Counted from the first letter of the stretch, positions 7,133-16,176 are shown. The stretch: 37,019 bases of DNA from JBEIJQ01 sp040380145 (GCA_040380145.1 JBEIJQ010000011.1:1-37019); one strand, 5' to 3'. Notes: a model not told the origin generated them from the sequence alone. Made by a program: numbers and translations.

Positions 7133-9952
7133 ATGCCCCGCGATCACGCCATTCGTTCCGTCCTGATCATCGGCTCTGGTCCCATCGTCATCGGACAGGC
7201 CTGTGAATTCGACTACTCCGGCTCCCAAGCCGCCCGCTCTCTCCGCGAAGAGGGCATCGAGGTCAGCCTCATCAACTCCAATCCGGCGACGATCATGACG
7301 GATCCCGTCACCGCCGACCACATCTACCTCAAAGCGTTGACCGTCGAGAGCATCGTCGAGATCCTCCAGGAAAGGCAGATCGACGCGGTGCTGCCCACGA
7401 TGGGCGGACAAACGGCCCTCAACCTGGCCAAAGAGGCCCAAGAACGCGGCGTCTGGGAAAAATTCGGCGTGCGGCTGATCGGCGTGGACATAGACGCCAT
7501 CGAGATCACCGAAAATCGCGAAGAGTTCAAAAAAATGGTGCTGCGCCTCGGCATGCAGGTGGCCCAATCCGCCATCGCCAACTCTTTCCTCGAGGGCAAA
7601 GAGGCCGCCCAAGAGATCGGCTTTCCGCTGGTCATCCGCCCCTCCTACACCCTCGGCGGCTCGGGCGGCGGTTTCGTGATGCGCCCCGAAGATTTCGACG
7701 AGGCACTCACCCGCGGCCTCGACGCGTCGCCCACCCACGAGGTGCTCGTGGAAAAAGCCGTTCTCGGTTGGAAAGAATACGAATTGGAACTGCTGCGCGA
7801 CAGCGCCGACAATGTGGCCATCATCTGCACGGTCGAAAATCTCGACCCGATGGGCATCCACACCGGCGACTCCATCACCGTGGCCCCGGCCATGACCCTC
7901 TCCGACACGGCCTTCCAACAGATGCGCGACGATGCCATCCGCATCATGCGCGCCCTCGGCAACTTCGCCGGCGGCTGCAATGTGCAGTTTGCCCAGCACC
8001 CCGAAACCGAAGCGCTCATCCCCATCGAGGTCAACCCGCGCGTGTCGCGTTCCTCGGCCCTGGCCTCCAAGGCCACCGGCTACCCCATCGCCAAGATCGC
8101 CGCCAAACTGGCCATCGGATATCGCCTCGACGAGCTCAAAAATCAGATCACCGGCACCACCTCCGCCTATTTCGAACCCACCCTCGATTATGTGATCGTC
8201 AAGTTCCCGCGCTGGAACTTCGAAAAATTCCCCGGCGCCGACACGCGCCTCGGCCTCCAGATGAAATCCGTCGGCGAGGTGATGGCCATCGGACGCAATT
8301 TCGTGGAGGCCATGCAGAAAGCCTGCCAATCACTCGAAAACAACCGCCACGGCCTCGGCGCCGACGGCAAGGATTGGATGAAGACCCAAGACATCCTCGA
8401 GCGCCTCGAGACCGCCTCCGACGATCGCATCTTCCGCCTCAAGGACGCCCTCACGCTGGGCGTGCCCAAAAGCACCATCCAAAAACTCACCCACATCGAT
8501 CCGTGGTTCATCAAGCAGTTCGAACGCCTGGTGAAACTGGAAAACAAGATCATGCGCTACCGGGAGGTGACCGATGTGCCGGCCGATTTCCTGCTGGAAC
8601 TCAAACAGCTCGGCTACTCCGACGCGCAACTGGCCTGGCTGCTCAAAACCGAAGAAGAACATGTGCGGGCCTACCGCAAAAGCCTCGGCATCCGCCGCAC
8701 CTACAAAATGGTGGACACCTGCGCCGCGGAGTTCGAGGCGCGGACCCCGTACTTCTACTCCACCTTCGACCAAGAAAACGAGAGCATCCCCTCCGCCAAC
8801 CGCAAGGTCGTCGTGCTGGGATCCGGCCCCAACCGCATCGGGCAGGGCATCGAGTTCGACTATTGCTGCGTGCACGGCCTGTTGGCCCTCAAAGAACTCG
8901 GCTTCGACGCCATCATGGTGAACTGCAACCCCGAAACGGTGTCCACCGACTTCGATATGGCCAGCAAGCTGTATTTCGAACCCGTGTACTGGGAGCACCT
9001 CGAAGAGATCATCGAACTGGAAAAGCCCGAGGGCGTGATCGTGCAGCTGGGCGGACAAACGGCGCTCAAACTGGCCCAGACGCTGCACGAAAAAGGGATC
9101 AAGATCATGGGCACCAGTTACGATGCCCTCGATATGGCCGAGGACCGGGGCCGCTTTTCGGACATGCTCCGCGATCTCAACATACCCTACCCGAAGTACG
9201 GCGTGGCCACCGATGCCGACGAGGCGCTCGCCATTGCCCGGCGCGTGGGCTATCCCGTGCTGGTGCGCCCCAGTTATGTGCTCGGCGGCCAACGGATGAA
9301 GATCGTCATCAACGACGACGAGCTCGAACGCTCGGTCATCGACATCCTCAAGCACATCCCCGAAAACCAGATCCTCATCGACCAGTTCCTCGAACGGGCC
9401 AAAGAGGCCGAAATAGACGCCATTTGCGACGGCGAGGAAGTGCACATCATGGGCATCATGGAGCACATCGAACCGGCGGGCATCCACTCCGGCGATTCGT
9501 CCGCCGTCCTGCCCCCGCACAGCCTCTCCCAAGCGGTGATCGACCAGATGGTGGCCTACACGCGCCGCCTGGCCTTCGCCCTGCGCATCCGCGGGCTGAT
9601 CAACATCCAGTTCGCCATCTCCCGCGACGAAAAGGTCTTCGTGATCGAGGCCAATCCGCGCGCTTCCCGCACTACGCCCTTCATCGCCAAAGCGTACGGC
9701 GTGCCCTACCTCAACATCGCCACCAAGGTGATGATGGGCACGCACATGCTGCGCGATTTCCAGATCACACAGAAATTGGAGGGGTACGCCATCAAGATCC
9801 CCGTTTTCTCGTTCGAGAAATTCCCCAATGTGACCAAAAAGCTCGGTCCGGAAATGAAATCCACCGGCGAGGCCATCCATTTCATCAAAGACCTCCAGGA
9901 TCCCTACTTCCGCAAACTGACGAAGGAGGCCAGCATGTACCTGACGCGGTAA
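7133..9952 (+). CDS. carB: Carbamoyl-phosphate synthase large subunit, lacking the C-terminal MGS-like domain
   Basis: A 939-aa enzyme that makes carbamoyl phosphate from bicarbonate, ATP and ammonia supplied by the small subunit, feeding pyrimidine and arginine synthesis. Two homologous ATP-grasp halves are visible: the first begins IIGSGPIVIGQACEFDYSG near residue 10, the second GSGPNRIGQGIEFDY near 563. Each has the PSYxLGG loop and an E-x-NPR metal-binding motif. The protein ends soon after the second ATP-grasp domain (SMYLTR), whereas the E. coli enzyme is about 1,073 aa and carries a C-terminal allosteric MGS-like domain. ATG 7133 fits the usual N terminus better than a TTG at 7115. A near-consensus -7 element (GAAATTTG, 7110-7117) lies just upstream. 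No carA is in the window. Confidence 0.96.
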   Translation: MPRDHAIRSVLIIGSGPIVIGQACEFDYSGSQAARSLREEGIEVSLINSNPATIMTDPVTADHIYLKALTVESIVEILQERQIDAVLPTMGGQTALNLAKEAQERGVWEKFGVRLIGVDIDAIEITENREEFKKMVLRLGMQVAQSAIANSFLEGKEAAQEIGFPLVIRPSYTLGGSGGGFVMRPEDFDEALTRGLDASPTHEVLVEKAVLGWKEYELELLRDSADNVAIICTVENLDPMGIHTGDSITVAPAMTLSDTAFQQMRDDAIRIMRALGNFAGGCNVQFAQHPETEALIPIEVNPRVSRSSALASKATGYPIAKIAAKLAIGYRLDELKNQITGTTSAYFEPTLDYVIVKFPRWNFEKFPGADTRLGLQMKSVGEVMAIGRNFVEAMQKACQSLENNRHGLGADGKDWMKTQDILERLETASDDRIFRLKDALTLGVPKSTIQKLTHIDPWFIKQFERLVKLENKIMRYREVTDVPADFLLELKQLGYSDAQLAWLLKTEEEHVRAYRKSLGIRRTYKMVDTCAAEFEARTPYFYSTFDQENESIPSANRKVVVLGSGPNRIGQGIEFDYCCVHGLLALKELGFDAIMVNCNPETVSTDFDMASKLYFEPVYWEHLEEIIELEKPEGVIVQLGGQTALKLAQTLHEKGIKIMGTSYDALDMAEDRGRFSDMLRDLNIPYPKYGVATDADEALAIARRVGYPVLVRPSYVLGGQRMKIVINDDELERSVIDILKHIPENQILIDQFLERAKEAEIDAICDGEEVHIMGIMEHIEPAGIHSGDSSAVLPPHSLSQAVIDQMVAYTRRLAFALRIRGLINIQFAISRDEKVFVIEANPRASRTTPFIAKAYGVPYLNIATKVMMGTHMLRDFQITQKLEGYAIKIPVFSFEKFPNVTKKLGPEMKSTGEAIHFIKDLQDPYFRKLTKEASMYLTR

Positions 9953-9960
9953 AATGCAAC

Positions 9961-9986
9961 GCCGATCGTTTCTTCGCACGATCGGC
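9961..9986 (+). terminator. Hairpin just after carB, possible terminator without a T tract
   Basis: GCCGATCGT (9961-9969) and ACGATCGGC (9978-9986) form a perfect 9-bp stem with an eight-base loop, starting eight bases after the carB stop. No run of T follows directly, so intrinsic termination is uncertain; it could instead be an mRNA-stabilising 3' hairpin. Confidence 0.4.
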
Positions 9987-10212
9987 CAACTTCGTTTGGG
10001 GCTTCCCTTCGAACCCGAACGGCTCGATAGATGTTCAGCCTATACGATCGAAGTCGTTAGAGGAAAGCCCGTTTTTGCCCATTTTTTTTTAGAAAATAAT
10101 TTTTTTGTAAAAAAACAAAGGGCAGCGGAGACGGTATTTTTCCCATGCACTTCCGGGGTAAAAGATCGCCATGAAAACGGCCGTTGGCCGAACTTTTTTT
10201 TAGAAAAAATAC

Positions 10213-10617
10213 ATGCAAAAAGTACGCATAGACAAGTGGCTCTGGGCCGTGCGCATCTTCAAATCGCGCACGCTCGCCGCGGACGCCGCCAAAGCGGGCA
10301 AGGTGAAAATCAACGACCAGTTGGTGAAGGCTTCTTCTTTGGTGGGCGTTGCCGATACCGTCGTCGTGAAAAAGGACGGTTTCAGCCTCACTTTCAAGGT
10401 ATCGCAAACGATCGAAAAACGGGTCGGCGCACCGATCGCGCAGGGCTGCTACGAAAACCAGACCCCTGAATCGGAGCTCAACAAGTACAAATCCTGGTTC
10501 CTCTCCGAAACCGTTTCGGAATTCAGGGAAAAAGGCTCCGGGCGCCCCACCAAGCGCGACCGCCGCGAGATAGACGAGTTCAAGGACTCCGCCTGGTGGG
10601 ACGAGGGCGACGATTGA
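10213..10617 (+). CDS. S4-domain RNA-binding protein (Hsp15/HslR-like)
   Basis: A 134-aa basic protein whose first 60 residues form an S4 RNA-binding domain (RIDKWLWAVRIFKSRTLA and GKVKINDQ). This is the N-terminal pattern of Hsp15, which binds 50S subunits carrying a stalled nascent chain in E. coli. The C-terminal tail is charged (GRPTKRDRREIDEFKD, then an acidic end), also typical of the family. Predicted cytoplasmic. The upstream 260 bases have two T-rich tracts ending AGAAAA (about 10082-10096 and 10194-10206) but no clean promoter. It converges with pth, leaving 16 bases between stops; the functional pairing with pth (both handle stalled or released peptidyl-tRNA) may be chance. Confidence 0.88.
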   Translation: MQKVRIDKWLWAVRIFKSRTLAADAAKAGKVKINDQLVKASSLVGVADTVVVKKDGFSLTFKVSQTIEKRVGAPIAQGCYENQTPESELNKYKSWFLSETVSEFREKGSGRPTKRDRREIDEFKDSAWWDEGDD

Positions 10618-10633
10618 CGCGCTCTGTGGGCGT

Positions 10634-11200
10634 TCAGTCTTTGGTGTTGAATTGGTTCATGGTGCGTTCCAAGCCGGCGAGGGCAAAACTTTTGACCGCG
10701 TCGCAGGAGCGTTTGATGGCGGCGGGGAGGCTTTCCGATTCGGCCGCCGTCCATTCGCCGAGCACATAATCCACCTGCTGGCCCTTGTGGAACTCCGCGC
10801 CGATGCCGAAGCGCAGGCGGGGATAGGCCGCAGAGCCGAGCAGTTCCTGGATGCTTTTCAGTCCGTTGTGGCCGCCGTCGCTGCCCTTGCCCTTGATGCG
10901 CAGCTTGCCGAAGGCCAGGCTCAGGTCGTCGAGCAGCACGAGCAGGTTGTCCACGGGGATTTTTTCCTGCTGCATCCAATAGCGGACGGATTTGCCGCTG
11001 AGGTTCATGTAGGTGTTGGGCTTGAGCAGGAGCAGGGTCTTGTTTTTGGCCCGCACCTCCGCCACATCGCCGTAGCGTTCGGATTTCCAAGCGGCGCCGG
11101 ATTCGGCGGCGAGCGCCTCGACGATCTTGAAACCGATGTTGTGCCGGGTGTTGGCGTACTCCGGACCGATGTTGCCCAAGCCGGCAATGAGATATTTCAT
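10634..11200 (-). CDS. pth: Peptidyl-tRNA hydrolase
   Basis: A 188-aa protein of normal length for the family. It hydrolyses the ester bond of peptidyl-tRNA released from stalled ribosomes, recycling tRNA. Conserved positions are all visible: Asn10 (GLGNIG), the catalytic His20 (NTRHNIG), Asn66 (PNTYMNLSG), Asp92 (LLDDLSL) and Asn112 (GSDGGHNGLKS). Cytoplasmic. It starts 28 bases after the stop of the M1 aminopeptidase gene on the same strand, so it is probably the last gene of the SDR - M1 - pth transcript. Confidence 0.97.
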   Translation of the reverse strand: MKYLIAGLGNIGPEYANTRHNIGFKIVEALAAESGAAWKSERYGDVAEVRAKNKTLLLLKPNTYMNLSGKSVRYWMQQEKIPVDNLLVLLDDLSLAFGKLRIKGKGSDGGHNGLKSIQELLGSAAYPRLRFGIGAEFHKGQQVDYVLGEWTAAESESLPAAIKRSCDAVKSFALAGLERTMNQFNTKD

Positions 11201-11228
11201 CGAAAAAAAATGGGATCGGGCATCGGGG

Positions 11229-12179
11229 TCAGAAATCGCCGTAATAGCGCAACAGGGTCGGATCGGTCTCTTCCGCCTTGATCTTGTCGAGCATCTTGCG
11301 GAGCTCGGCGGCCTCGGCCTTCAGGCCGGTGCTCTGGCAGTGGCGGAACAAGCTGGCCAGCGCGTTGGTGGCCCCGAAGCGCCCGAAAGGCGAAAGACCG
11401 CCCTTCACATTCGCTGCCATGCCGGCCAATTTGGCCTCTGCTGCCTTGCGCGCGGCCTCGTCCGACTTGATGAGCAGATCGGCGTAGTTGGAAAAAACGG
11501 AGATCTGCGGGTAACCGGTCGTTTTCATCAGTGCCTTGTCGAAGAAAGACAGATATTTCGGATCGCCGGCCTTCGCGTACAGTTGCGAGACGCTGACCAA
11601 GATGCTGTTGTTGTCGATTTCGGCCAACCGCTCGGCGTATTGCAGGCCCTTGGCCTCGTCGGCGCGGTACAGGTATTCCAGGGCGGCAAAAACCACCGAA
11701 TAGGGCCTTTCCTGCTCGAGGGCGCGGATGGCCAGGTCGGCGTATGTTTTCACCTCCAGCCGGTCCAAAGCCTCGAATGCAGCCGAACGGACCGACGGCT
11801 TGGGGTCTTTTTCGGCCATTTCGGCCAAACGAGCCACGAGGGCCCCGTCTTTTTTCGGGTCGATCTTCAGCTGATTGAGGGCCAAGCGGCGCAGGCTCCA
11901 GAAGGGATCCGAAAGGGCGTCCACGAACAATCGGCGCACCTCCGCATCAGACTGCTGGGCGCGCAGCGCATCGAGGGCCTCGTAGCGGTCGAGGTAGTTT
12001 TTGCCCAATCGGTACTGGGCGATCCACTGCCGGGTGTTTTTGCGGTCTTTTTTCTCGCCCACCAAGGTCTTTTGCGCGTCCACCACGACGAGCTGCGGCT
12101 CGGCAGCGGCATCGAACGCGAATACCTCCGCCGCCTTGGTGACCAGTATGCGGTGGCGAACCGGTTGGTCGCCCCACAT
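11229..12179 (-). CDS. C-terminal fragment of the M1 aminopeptidase, out of frame with its N-terminal part
   Basis: This frame continues the M1 peptidase. After the frameshift at 12172-12175 it reads GDQPVRHRILV and so on through a helical, HEAT-like C-terminal domain rich in Ala and Leu, ending at a natural stop (TLLRYYGDF). The family's C-terminal domain closes over the active site and limits access to N termini. The ATG at 12179 is only the first ATG in this frame and need not be a real start. Read with the upstream part, and with one C removed at 12172-12175, the product is a single protein of about 863 aa, the expected size. It is either the end of one gene in an erroneous sequence or the untranslated tail of a broken gene. 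Confidence 0.8.
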   Translation of the reverse strand: MWGDQPVRHRILVTKAAEVFAFDAAAEPQLVVVDAQKTLVGEKKDRKNTRQWIAQYRLGKNYLDRYEALDALRAQQSDAEVRRLFVDALSDPFWSLRRLALNQLKIDPKKDGALVARLAEMAEKDPKPSVRSAAFEALDRLEVKTYADLAIRALEQERPYSVVFAALEYLYRADEAKGLQYAERLAEIDNNSILVSVSQLYAKAGDPKYLSFFDKALMKTTGYPQISVFSNYADLLIKSDEAARKAAEAKLAGMAANVKGGLSPFGRFGATNALASLFRHCQSTGLKAEAAELRKMLDKIKAEETDPTLLRYYGDF

Positions 12180-13821
12180 ATACATCCACATCCAAGGGCA
12201 ACCGAAAAATAGGCGCTTCGCCGGGCTCCTGCGTTTGCAGGATCGTGACATTGATTTTCTTTTTGGCCGCGTCGTACGAATACGAGATGTCGAGCTTGGG
12301 ATGGCCCGGACTGTAATACCACTGGTCGAAATACCAGTTCAGGTCCTCGCCCGACACCTCTTCGAAGGCCAATCGGAGCTGATGGGCCTCCGCAGCGGAA
12401 TAGGCGTGGTCGGTCAAATACTTTTGGAGACCGCCGAAGAAAGCGTCGTCGCCCAGGATGCCCCGCAACTGGTGCAAGATGGCCCCGCCCTTGTTGTAAC
12501 TGTGGGCGTCGAACATGTCCTCTTTGTCGTCGTAGTAGAAGTGGATCAGCGGGTGCGTAGAGCCGCGCGCCTCGCCGAGGTAGCCGTTGAGGTCGGTCTG
12601 CAGGTGCCGGTCGGCCTCGTCTTTGCCATACCGATGCTCGAACCAGAGGTATTCGGAATAGTTGGCGAAGGATTCGTTGAGCGACAGGTTGGACCAACTT
12701 TCGCAGGTCACGAGGTCGCCGAACCAGTGGTGGAACATTTCGTGGGCCACGATGCCGTCGTTGTTGTCGTCCAACAGTTCGCGGTCGTCTTTTTGGCAAA
12801 AATCCCCGTAAATGATGGCGGTGGTGTTTTCCATGGCGCCCGACACATAATCGCGGACGATGACGTGGGCCATTTTGGGCCACGGATAGGGCACGCCGAG
12901 CCGCTCGGAGAAGAACGTGAGCATTTCGGGGGTGTTGTTGTAGATCTGCTGGGCATATTTCTCATACGCCGGCTCCACATAGTAATACACCGGGATGTCG
13001 CGCCACTTGTCTTCCACGACGGCAAACTCCCCGACGGCCATCATGAAGAGGTAGGGCGCGTGGGGCTTGTCCATTTTCCAGTAATCGGTGCGGGTACCGT
13101 CGGGATTTTGCTTTTGCGAGAGCAAAAGTCCGTTGGAAAGGGTCTTGAAGCGGTCTTCCACGGTGATGTAGATTTCCTGCGTGGTGCGCTCGTTGGGCTT
13201 GTCGATGGTCGGAAACCAGCACGAGGAGGATTCGGTTTCGCCCTGGGTCCAGATCTGGCGGGGCTTGCCCATGTCGTCGCCGGTCGGGTTGATGAAATAC
13301 AGCCCCTTGGCACCTTGGATGGCATCGCTGCCCTCGAAATCCAGTTCTTCGGGTTTGGCGACATATTCGATGAACACCTCGTACTCCTCGTTGCGGGCGA
13401 AGGTGCGCCCGAGCCGGATCGTCATTTGGAGTTTATCGTAGGTATAGTTCAGCGGCTTGGCCACGCCTTTTTCGAGCAGGGCCACTTGCTTGATATCGAA
13501 ACCCTTGGCGTCGAGCGTGAGCGAATCGGTGGGATAGAAATACGGCCGCAGGCGCAGGGTGGCCTTACCGTTGAGGCGCGACCGGCTCCAATCGAAACTG
13601 ACTTCGAGCTTGGTGTGCAAAAGATCGTTTCGGCGCGCGACGGTGGTGCGGTAGTTGTCGGCGTGCGCCCGAAAGGCCGTCGGGGCATCGCCCGAGACCG
13701 CGGTCGTCACTTCGATCTCGACTTCTTGTTCGTCGTTCCCGTTGCGGGAGAGCTGGCTTTTGGGCCGACAGGCCGTGGCCAGCAGGGCGGCCGAGAGGAA
13801 CAGGCACAGGATTTTGTTCAT
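11947..13821 (-). CDS. M1 family metallopeptidase (aminopeptidase), N-terminal and catalytic part, frameshifted near its end
   Basis: Starts at ATG 13821 with a signal peptide ending LLATAC (Cys18, a weak lipobox, so possibly a lipoprotein). The N-terminal beta domain is followed by the exopeptidase motif GAMEN (328-332) and the zinc site HEMFH (360-364), with the third ligand Glu383 (LNESF), the canonical HExxH-x18-E spacing. It would remove N-terminal residues from peptides in the periplasm or at the envelope. Homologous sequence stops at about residue 550, where one extra base at 12172-12175 shifts translation into an unrelated Arg/Gly-rich tail ending at 11947. The rest of the protein lies in another frame (11229-12179). 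It follows the SDR gene by 49 bases. The catalytic domain is complete. Confidence 0.88.
   Translation of the reverse strand: MNKILCLFLSAALLATACRPKSQLSRNGNDEQEVEIEVTTAVSGDAPTAFRAHADNYRTTVARRNDLLHTKLEVSFDWSRSRLNGKATLRLRPYFYPTDSLTLDAKGFDIKQVALLEKGVAKPLNYTYDKLQMTIRLGRTFARNEEYEVFIEYVAKPEELDFEGSDAIQGAKGLYFINPTGDDMGKPRQIWTQGETESSSCWFPTIDKPNERTTQEIYITVEDRFKTLSNGLLLSQKQNPDGTRTDYWKMDKPHAPYLFMMAVGEFAVVEDKWRDIPVYYYVEPAYEKYAQQIYNNTPEMLTFFSERLGVPYPWPKMAHVIVRDYVSGAMENTTAIIYGDFCQKDDRELLDDNNDGIVAHEMFHHWFGDLVTCESWSNLSLNESFANYSEYLWFEHRYGKDEADRHLQTDLNGYLGEARGSTHPLIHFYYDDKEDMFDAHSYNKGGAILHQLRGILGDDAFFGGLQKYLTDHAYSAAEAHQLRLAFEEVSGEDLNWYFDQWYYSPGHPKLDISYSYDAAKKKINVTILQTQEPGEAPIFRLPLDVDVYVGRPTGSPPHTGHQGGGGIRVRCRCRAAARRGGRAKDLGGREKRPQKHPAVDRPVPIGQKLPRPLRGPRCAARPAV
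12172..12175 (-). other. Frameshift site in the M1 aminopeptidase gene (C4 run)
   Basis: On the minus strand the frame reads DVDVYV then GRPTG with four G; with three G it reads DVDVYVGDQPVRH, joining the two halves seamlessly. One extra base in a homopolymer explains the break. Confidence 0.8.
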
Positions 13822-13870
13822 GGGAAAAAAGAAAAAGGGATAGGGGAAATTTTTTGCAAAAAAAGAGGGA

Positions 13871-14869
13871 TCAAAGCCATTTTTCCGAACGGTACCATTC
13901 GGCGGTGCGGCGCATGTTTTCCTCGAGGGAATGTTCCTCGCGGTAGCCGAAATGCGCTTGGGCCTTGGCGGAGGAGCAGGCCCATGAGGGTTGGACCATT
14001 TCGCGGCCTTTTTCGCGGTTGAGCGTGGCCGCCTCGCGGCGCAGCCCGGCGACGAATTCCGACAGGGCGGCGGCGATGTGCACCACGGCGTGGGGCACCC
14101 GCAGGGGAACGGCTTTTTTGCCGATGGCTGCGCCCACGGCCCGTCCGAGTTCCGCCCAGGTATATTCGCGCTCGGAGCCCAGGAAATATGTTTCGCCACG
14201 GGCAATTTCGGCGGTGGCGGCCTGTTCCATGCCGCGCACCAGATCGCGCACATACACGAGGCTCAGCGTCTTGTCGTCGAAACCGATCATCGGCAGCAGC
14301 CCTCGACGGATGGTCTTGAAAAACAGCAGTACCTCCGTGTCGCGTTCGCCGAACACGACGGGCGGGCGCACGATGGTGATCGGCAGGCGGTCCATATAAG
14401 CGTGGCAGAGCTGCTCCTGTTCGACCTTGGAACGCCCGTAAGCCGTCAGCGGTGCGGAGGGTACGGCCTCGTGCACGGGGCTTCCGGGCCGCGAGGGCGA
14501 GGCGGCGGCGAGGCTGCTGGTGACCACGATGCGGCGCAGGTCGGGGGCGCCCAAGGCAGCTTCCAGGACATTGCGGGTGGGGGCCACATTGCCGCGCCGG
14601 AAGCCTTCGGCGTCGCGCGATTTGACGGTGCCGGCGATGTGGTACACATAGTGGGCGGGGCGCAGGATGGGACGGAGCGCCTCCGCGTCGTCGAGGCCGC
14701 ATTTCCAAAGGCGCACCTCGCGGCCTTCCAGCCAGCGCAGATTGGCGTTGCCCCGCACGACGGCGTGCACCTCGTAATTTTTTTCCAACAAAAAATCGAT
14801 CAGATGGCTGCCCACGAAGCCGTTGGCGCCGGTCACTACGACAATGGGTCGGATGGGTTCCATTTCCAT
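13871..14869 (-). CDS. Extended SDR (NAD-dependent epimerase/dehydratase family), divergent from serine palmitoyltransferase
   Basis: A 332-aa extended SDR: TGANGFVG nucleotide-binding motif (13-20), Ser118/119, and the catalytic Tyr144-x-x-x-Lys148 (YGRSK). The C-terminal third (about 235-332) is the usual substrate-binding lobe. Two ATGs two codons apart (14869 and 14863) could start it. It is transcribed away from the serine palmitoyltransferase gene across 95 bases and leads the M1 - pth run. In Caulobacter an SDR/NDUFA9-like reductase (CerR) works with serine palmitoyltransferase in ceramide synthesis. A similar role here is inferred from position and family only; other 3-ketone or sugar substrates are possible. 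Confidence 0.85.
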   Translation of the reverse strand: MEMEPIRPIVVVTGANGFVGSHLIDFLLEKNYEVHAVVRGNANLRWLEGREVRLWKCGLDDAEALRPILRPAHYVYHIAGTVKSRDAEGFRRGNVAPTRNVLEAALGAPDLRRIVVTSSLAAASPSRPGSPVHEAVPSAPLTAYGRSKVEQEQLCHAYMDRLPITIVRPPVVFGERDTEVLLFFKTIRRGLLPMIGFDDKTLSLVYVRDLVRGMEQAATAEIARGETYFLGSEREYTWAELGRAVGAAIGKKAVPLRVPHAVVHIAAALSEFVAGLRREAATLNREKGREMVQPSWACSSAKAQAHFGYREEHSLEENMRRTAEWYRSEKWL

Positions 14870-14888
14870 GGGAAACTAAATAAAAATG

Positions 14889-14896
14889 TAGTTTTG
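14889..14896 (+). promoter_or_regulatory. -7 promoter element (TAGTTTTG) for serine palmitoyltransferase
   Basis: Exact TAnnTTTG match in the 95-base divergent gap, 68 bases upstream of the ATG at 14965. No clear -33 element is seen at the ideal distance. Confidence 0.5.
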
Positions 14897-14964
14897 CAGC
14901 GTGCAGCAGACCAACTCTCAGCAAAATCTAACCAAACACCGACAAAGGTAAAAAATCAAACCAG

Positions 14965-16176
14965 ATGCAGCAGAAGTATCCCAAACTCTTCGAAAAATGC
15001 GTGGCTTATACCCGTGCCGACGAGGTGAAGGCCGCGGGCATTTATCCCTATTTCCGCCCCATCCAGGAAAGCGAAGGCCCCGAGGTGATGATGGACGGGC
15101 GCATGGTCGTGATGGCCGGCTCCAACAACTATCTCGGACTCACCACGCACCCGAGGGTGAAAGAAGCCGCCGCGGCCGCTCTCGACAAATACGGCACGAG
15201 CTGCTCGGGCTCGCGGTACCTCACCGGCACGATCGACCTCCACGAAGAACTGGAGCGCAAACTGGCCGATTTCGTGGGCAAAGAGGCCGCTCTGCTGTTC
15301 AGCACCGGCTACCAGACCGGACAGGGCGTGATCCAACCGCTGATGGGCCGCAAGGATTATTTGTTCAGCGACAAAGACAACCACGCCTCCATCCAAGCGG
15401 GCAATGCCCTCACCAAGGGCTGGACGGGCACGGAAGTGGTGCGGTACGGCCACTGCGATGTGGAAGACCTCGAAAGGAAACTCCGCGCCAAATCCGGCGA
15501 GGATGTGGGCAAACTGATCGTCACCGACGGCGTGTTCAGCACGTTCGGCAACATCCCGCCGATGGACGAGATCAACCGCTTGGCCAAAGAATACGGCGCC
15601 CAGATCCTCGTGGACGACGCCCATGCGTTCGGCGTGATAGGCAAGGGCGGCCGAGGAACGGCCTCCGAGTTCGGCCTGGAAGAGGAGGTGGACCTCACGA
15701 TGTGCACTTTTTCCAAGACACTGGCTTCCCTGGGCGGCTTCGTGGCCGGCCCAGAGCGGGTCATCAATTATCTGCGCCACCATTCGCCGGCCCTGATCTT
15801 TTCGGCATCGCCGACCCCGCCCAGCGTGGCGGCGGCCACGGCGGCCCTCGAAATACTGATCGAGCGGCCTGAACTGGTGGACCGACTGGTGTACAACGCC
15901 CAACGGGTGCGCCAGGGCCTCATCGATCTCGGCTACCACGTGCTGCCCGGCCGTACGGCCATCGTGCCCGTGATCGTGGGCGACGACACCAAGGCTTTCC
16001 AATTGTGGAAAGGGCTTTTCGATGCGGGCATCTTCGTCAACGTGTTCATTTCGCCGGCCACCCCTCCCGGCAAGGCGATGATGCGCAATTCCTTCATGGC
16101 CACGCACGAAGACAGGCACCTCGACTACATCATCGATACCTACGCAAAGGTCGGCCGACAGCTCGGCCTGATCTGA
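14965..16176 (+). CDS. spt: Serine palmitoyltransferase (alpha-oxoamine synthase family)
   Basis: A 403-aa PLP enzyme that condenses serine with a long-chain acyl-CoA to 3-ketosphinganine, the first step of sphingolipid synthesis. Visible family residues are His140 (DNHASI, stacks on PLP), the DDAH motif (217-220) and the Schiff-base Lys251 (TFSKTLASLGG). The N terminus (AGIYPYFRPI) and the GSNNYLGL and GTSCSGSRYLTGT segments resemble Bacteroidota serine palmitoyltransferases more than KBL (2-amino-3-ketobutyrate CoA ligase) or BioF, which share the fold. Soluble or peripheral. It has its own -7 element at 14889 and is followed after 30 bases by an M28 peptidase gene. The SDR facing away from it may act in the same pathway. 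Confidence 0.88.
   Translation: MQQKYPKLFEKCVAYTRADEVKAAGIYPYFRPIQESEGPEVMMDGRMVVMAGSNNYLGLTTHPRVKEAAAAALDKYGTSCSGSRYLTGTIDLHEELERKLADFVGKEAALLFSTGYQTGQGVIQPLMGRKDYLFSDKDNHASIQAGNALTKGWTGTEVVRYGHCDVEDLERKLRAKSGEDVGKLIVTDGVFSTFGNIPPMDEINRLAKEYGAQILVDDAHAFGVIGKGGRGTASEFGLEEEVDLTMCTFSKTLASLGGFVAGPERVINYLRHHSPALIFSASPTPPSVAAATAALEILIERPELVDRLVYNAQRVRQGLIDLGYHVLPGRTAIVPVIVGDDTKAFQLWKGLFDAGIFVNVFISPATPPGKAMMRNSFMATHEDRHLDYIIDTYAKVGRQLGLI

Noticed and set aside
7768..10092. 774-aa plus-strand frame within carB, and 8330-9979 on the minus strand
   Set aside because: Both are shadows of the GC-rich carB gene, with low-complexity Arg/His/Pro or Gly/His/Val composition and no motifs.
10082..10206. Two T-run plus AGAAAA strings as a possible regulatory repeat
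   Set aside because: Simple A/T-rich strings of this type recur in most gaps of the window, so two copies here are not informative.
12001..14022. 673-aa plus-strand frame opposite the M1 aminopeptidase
   Set aside because: Gly/Val/His-rich antisense shadow; the minus strand carries GAMEN and HExxH in the correct order.
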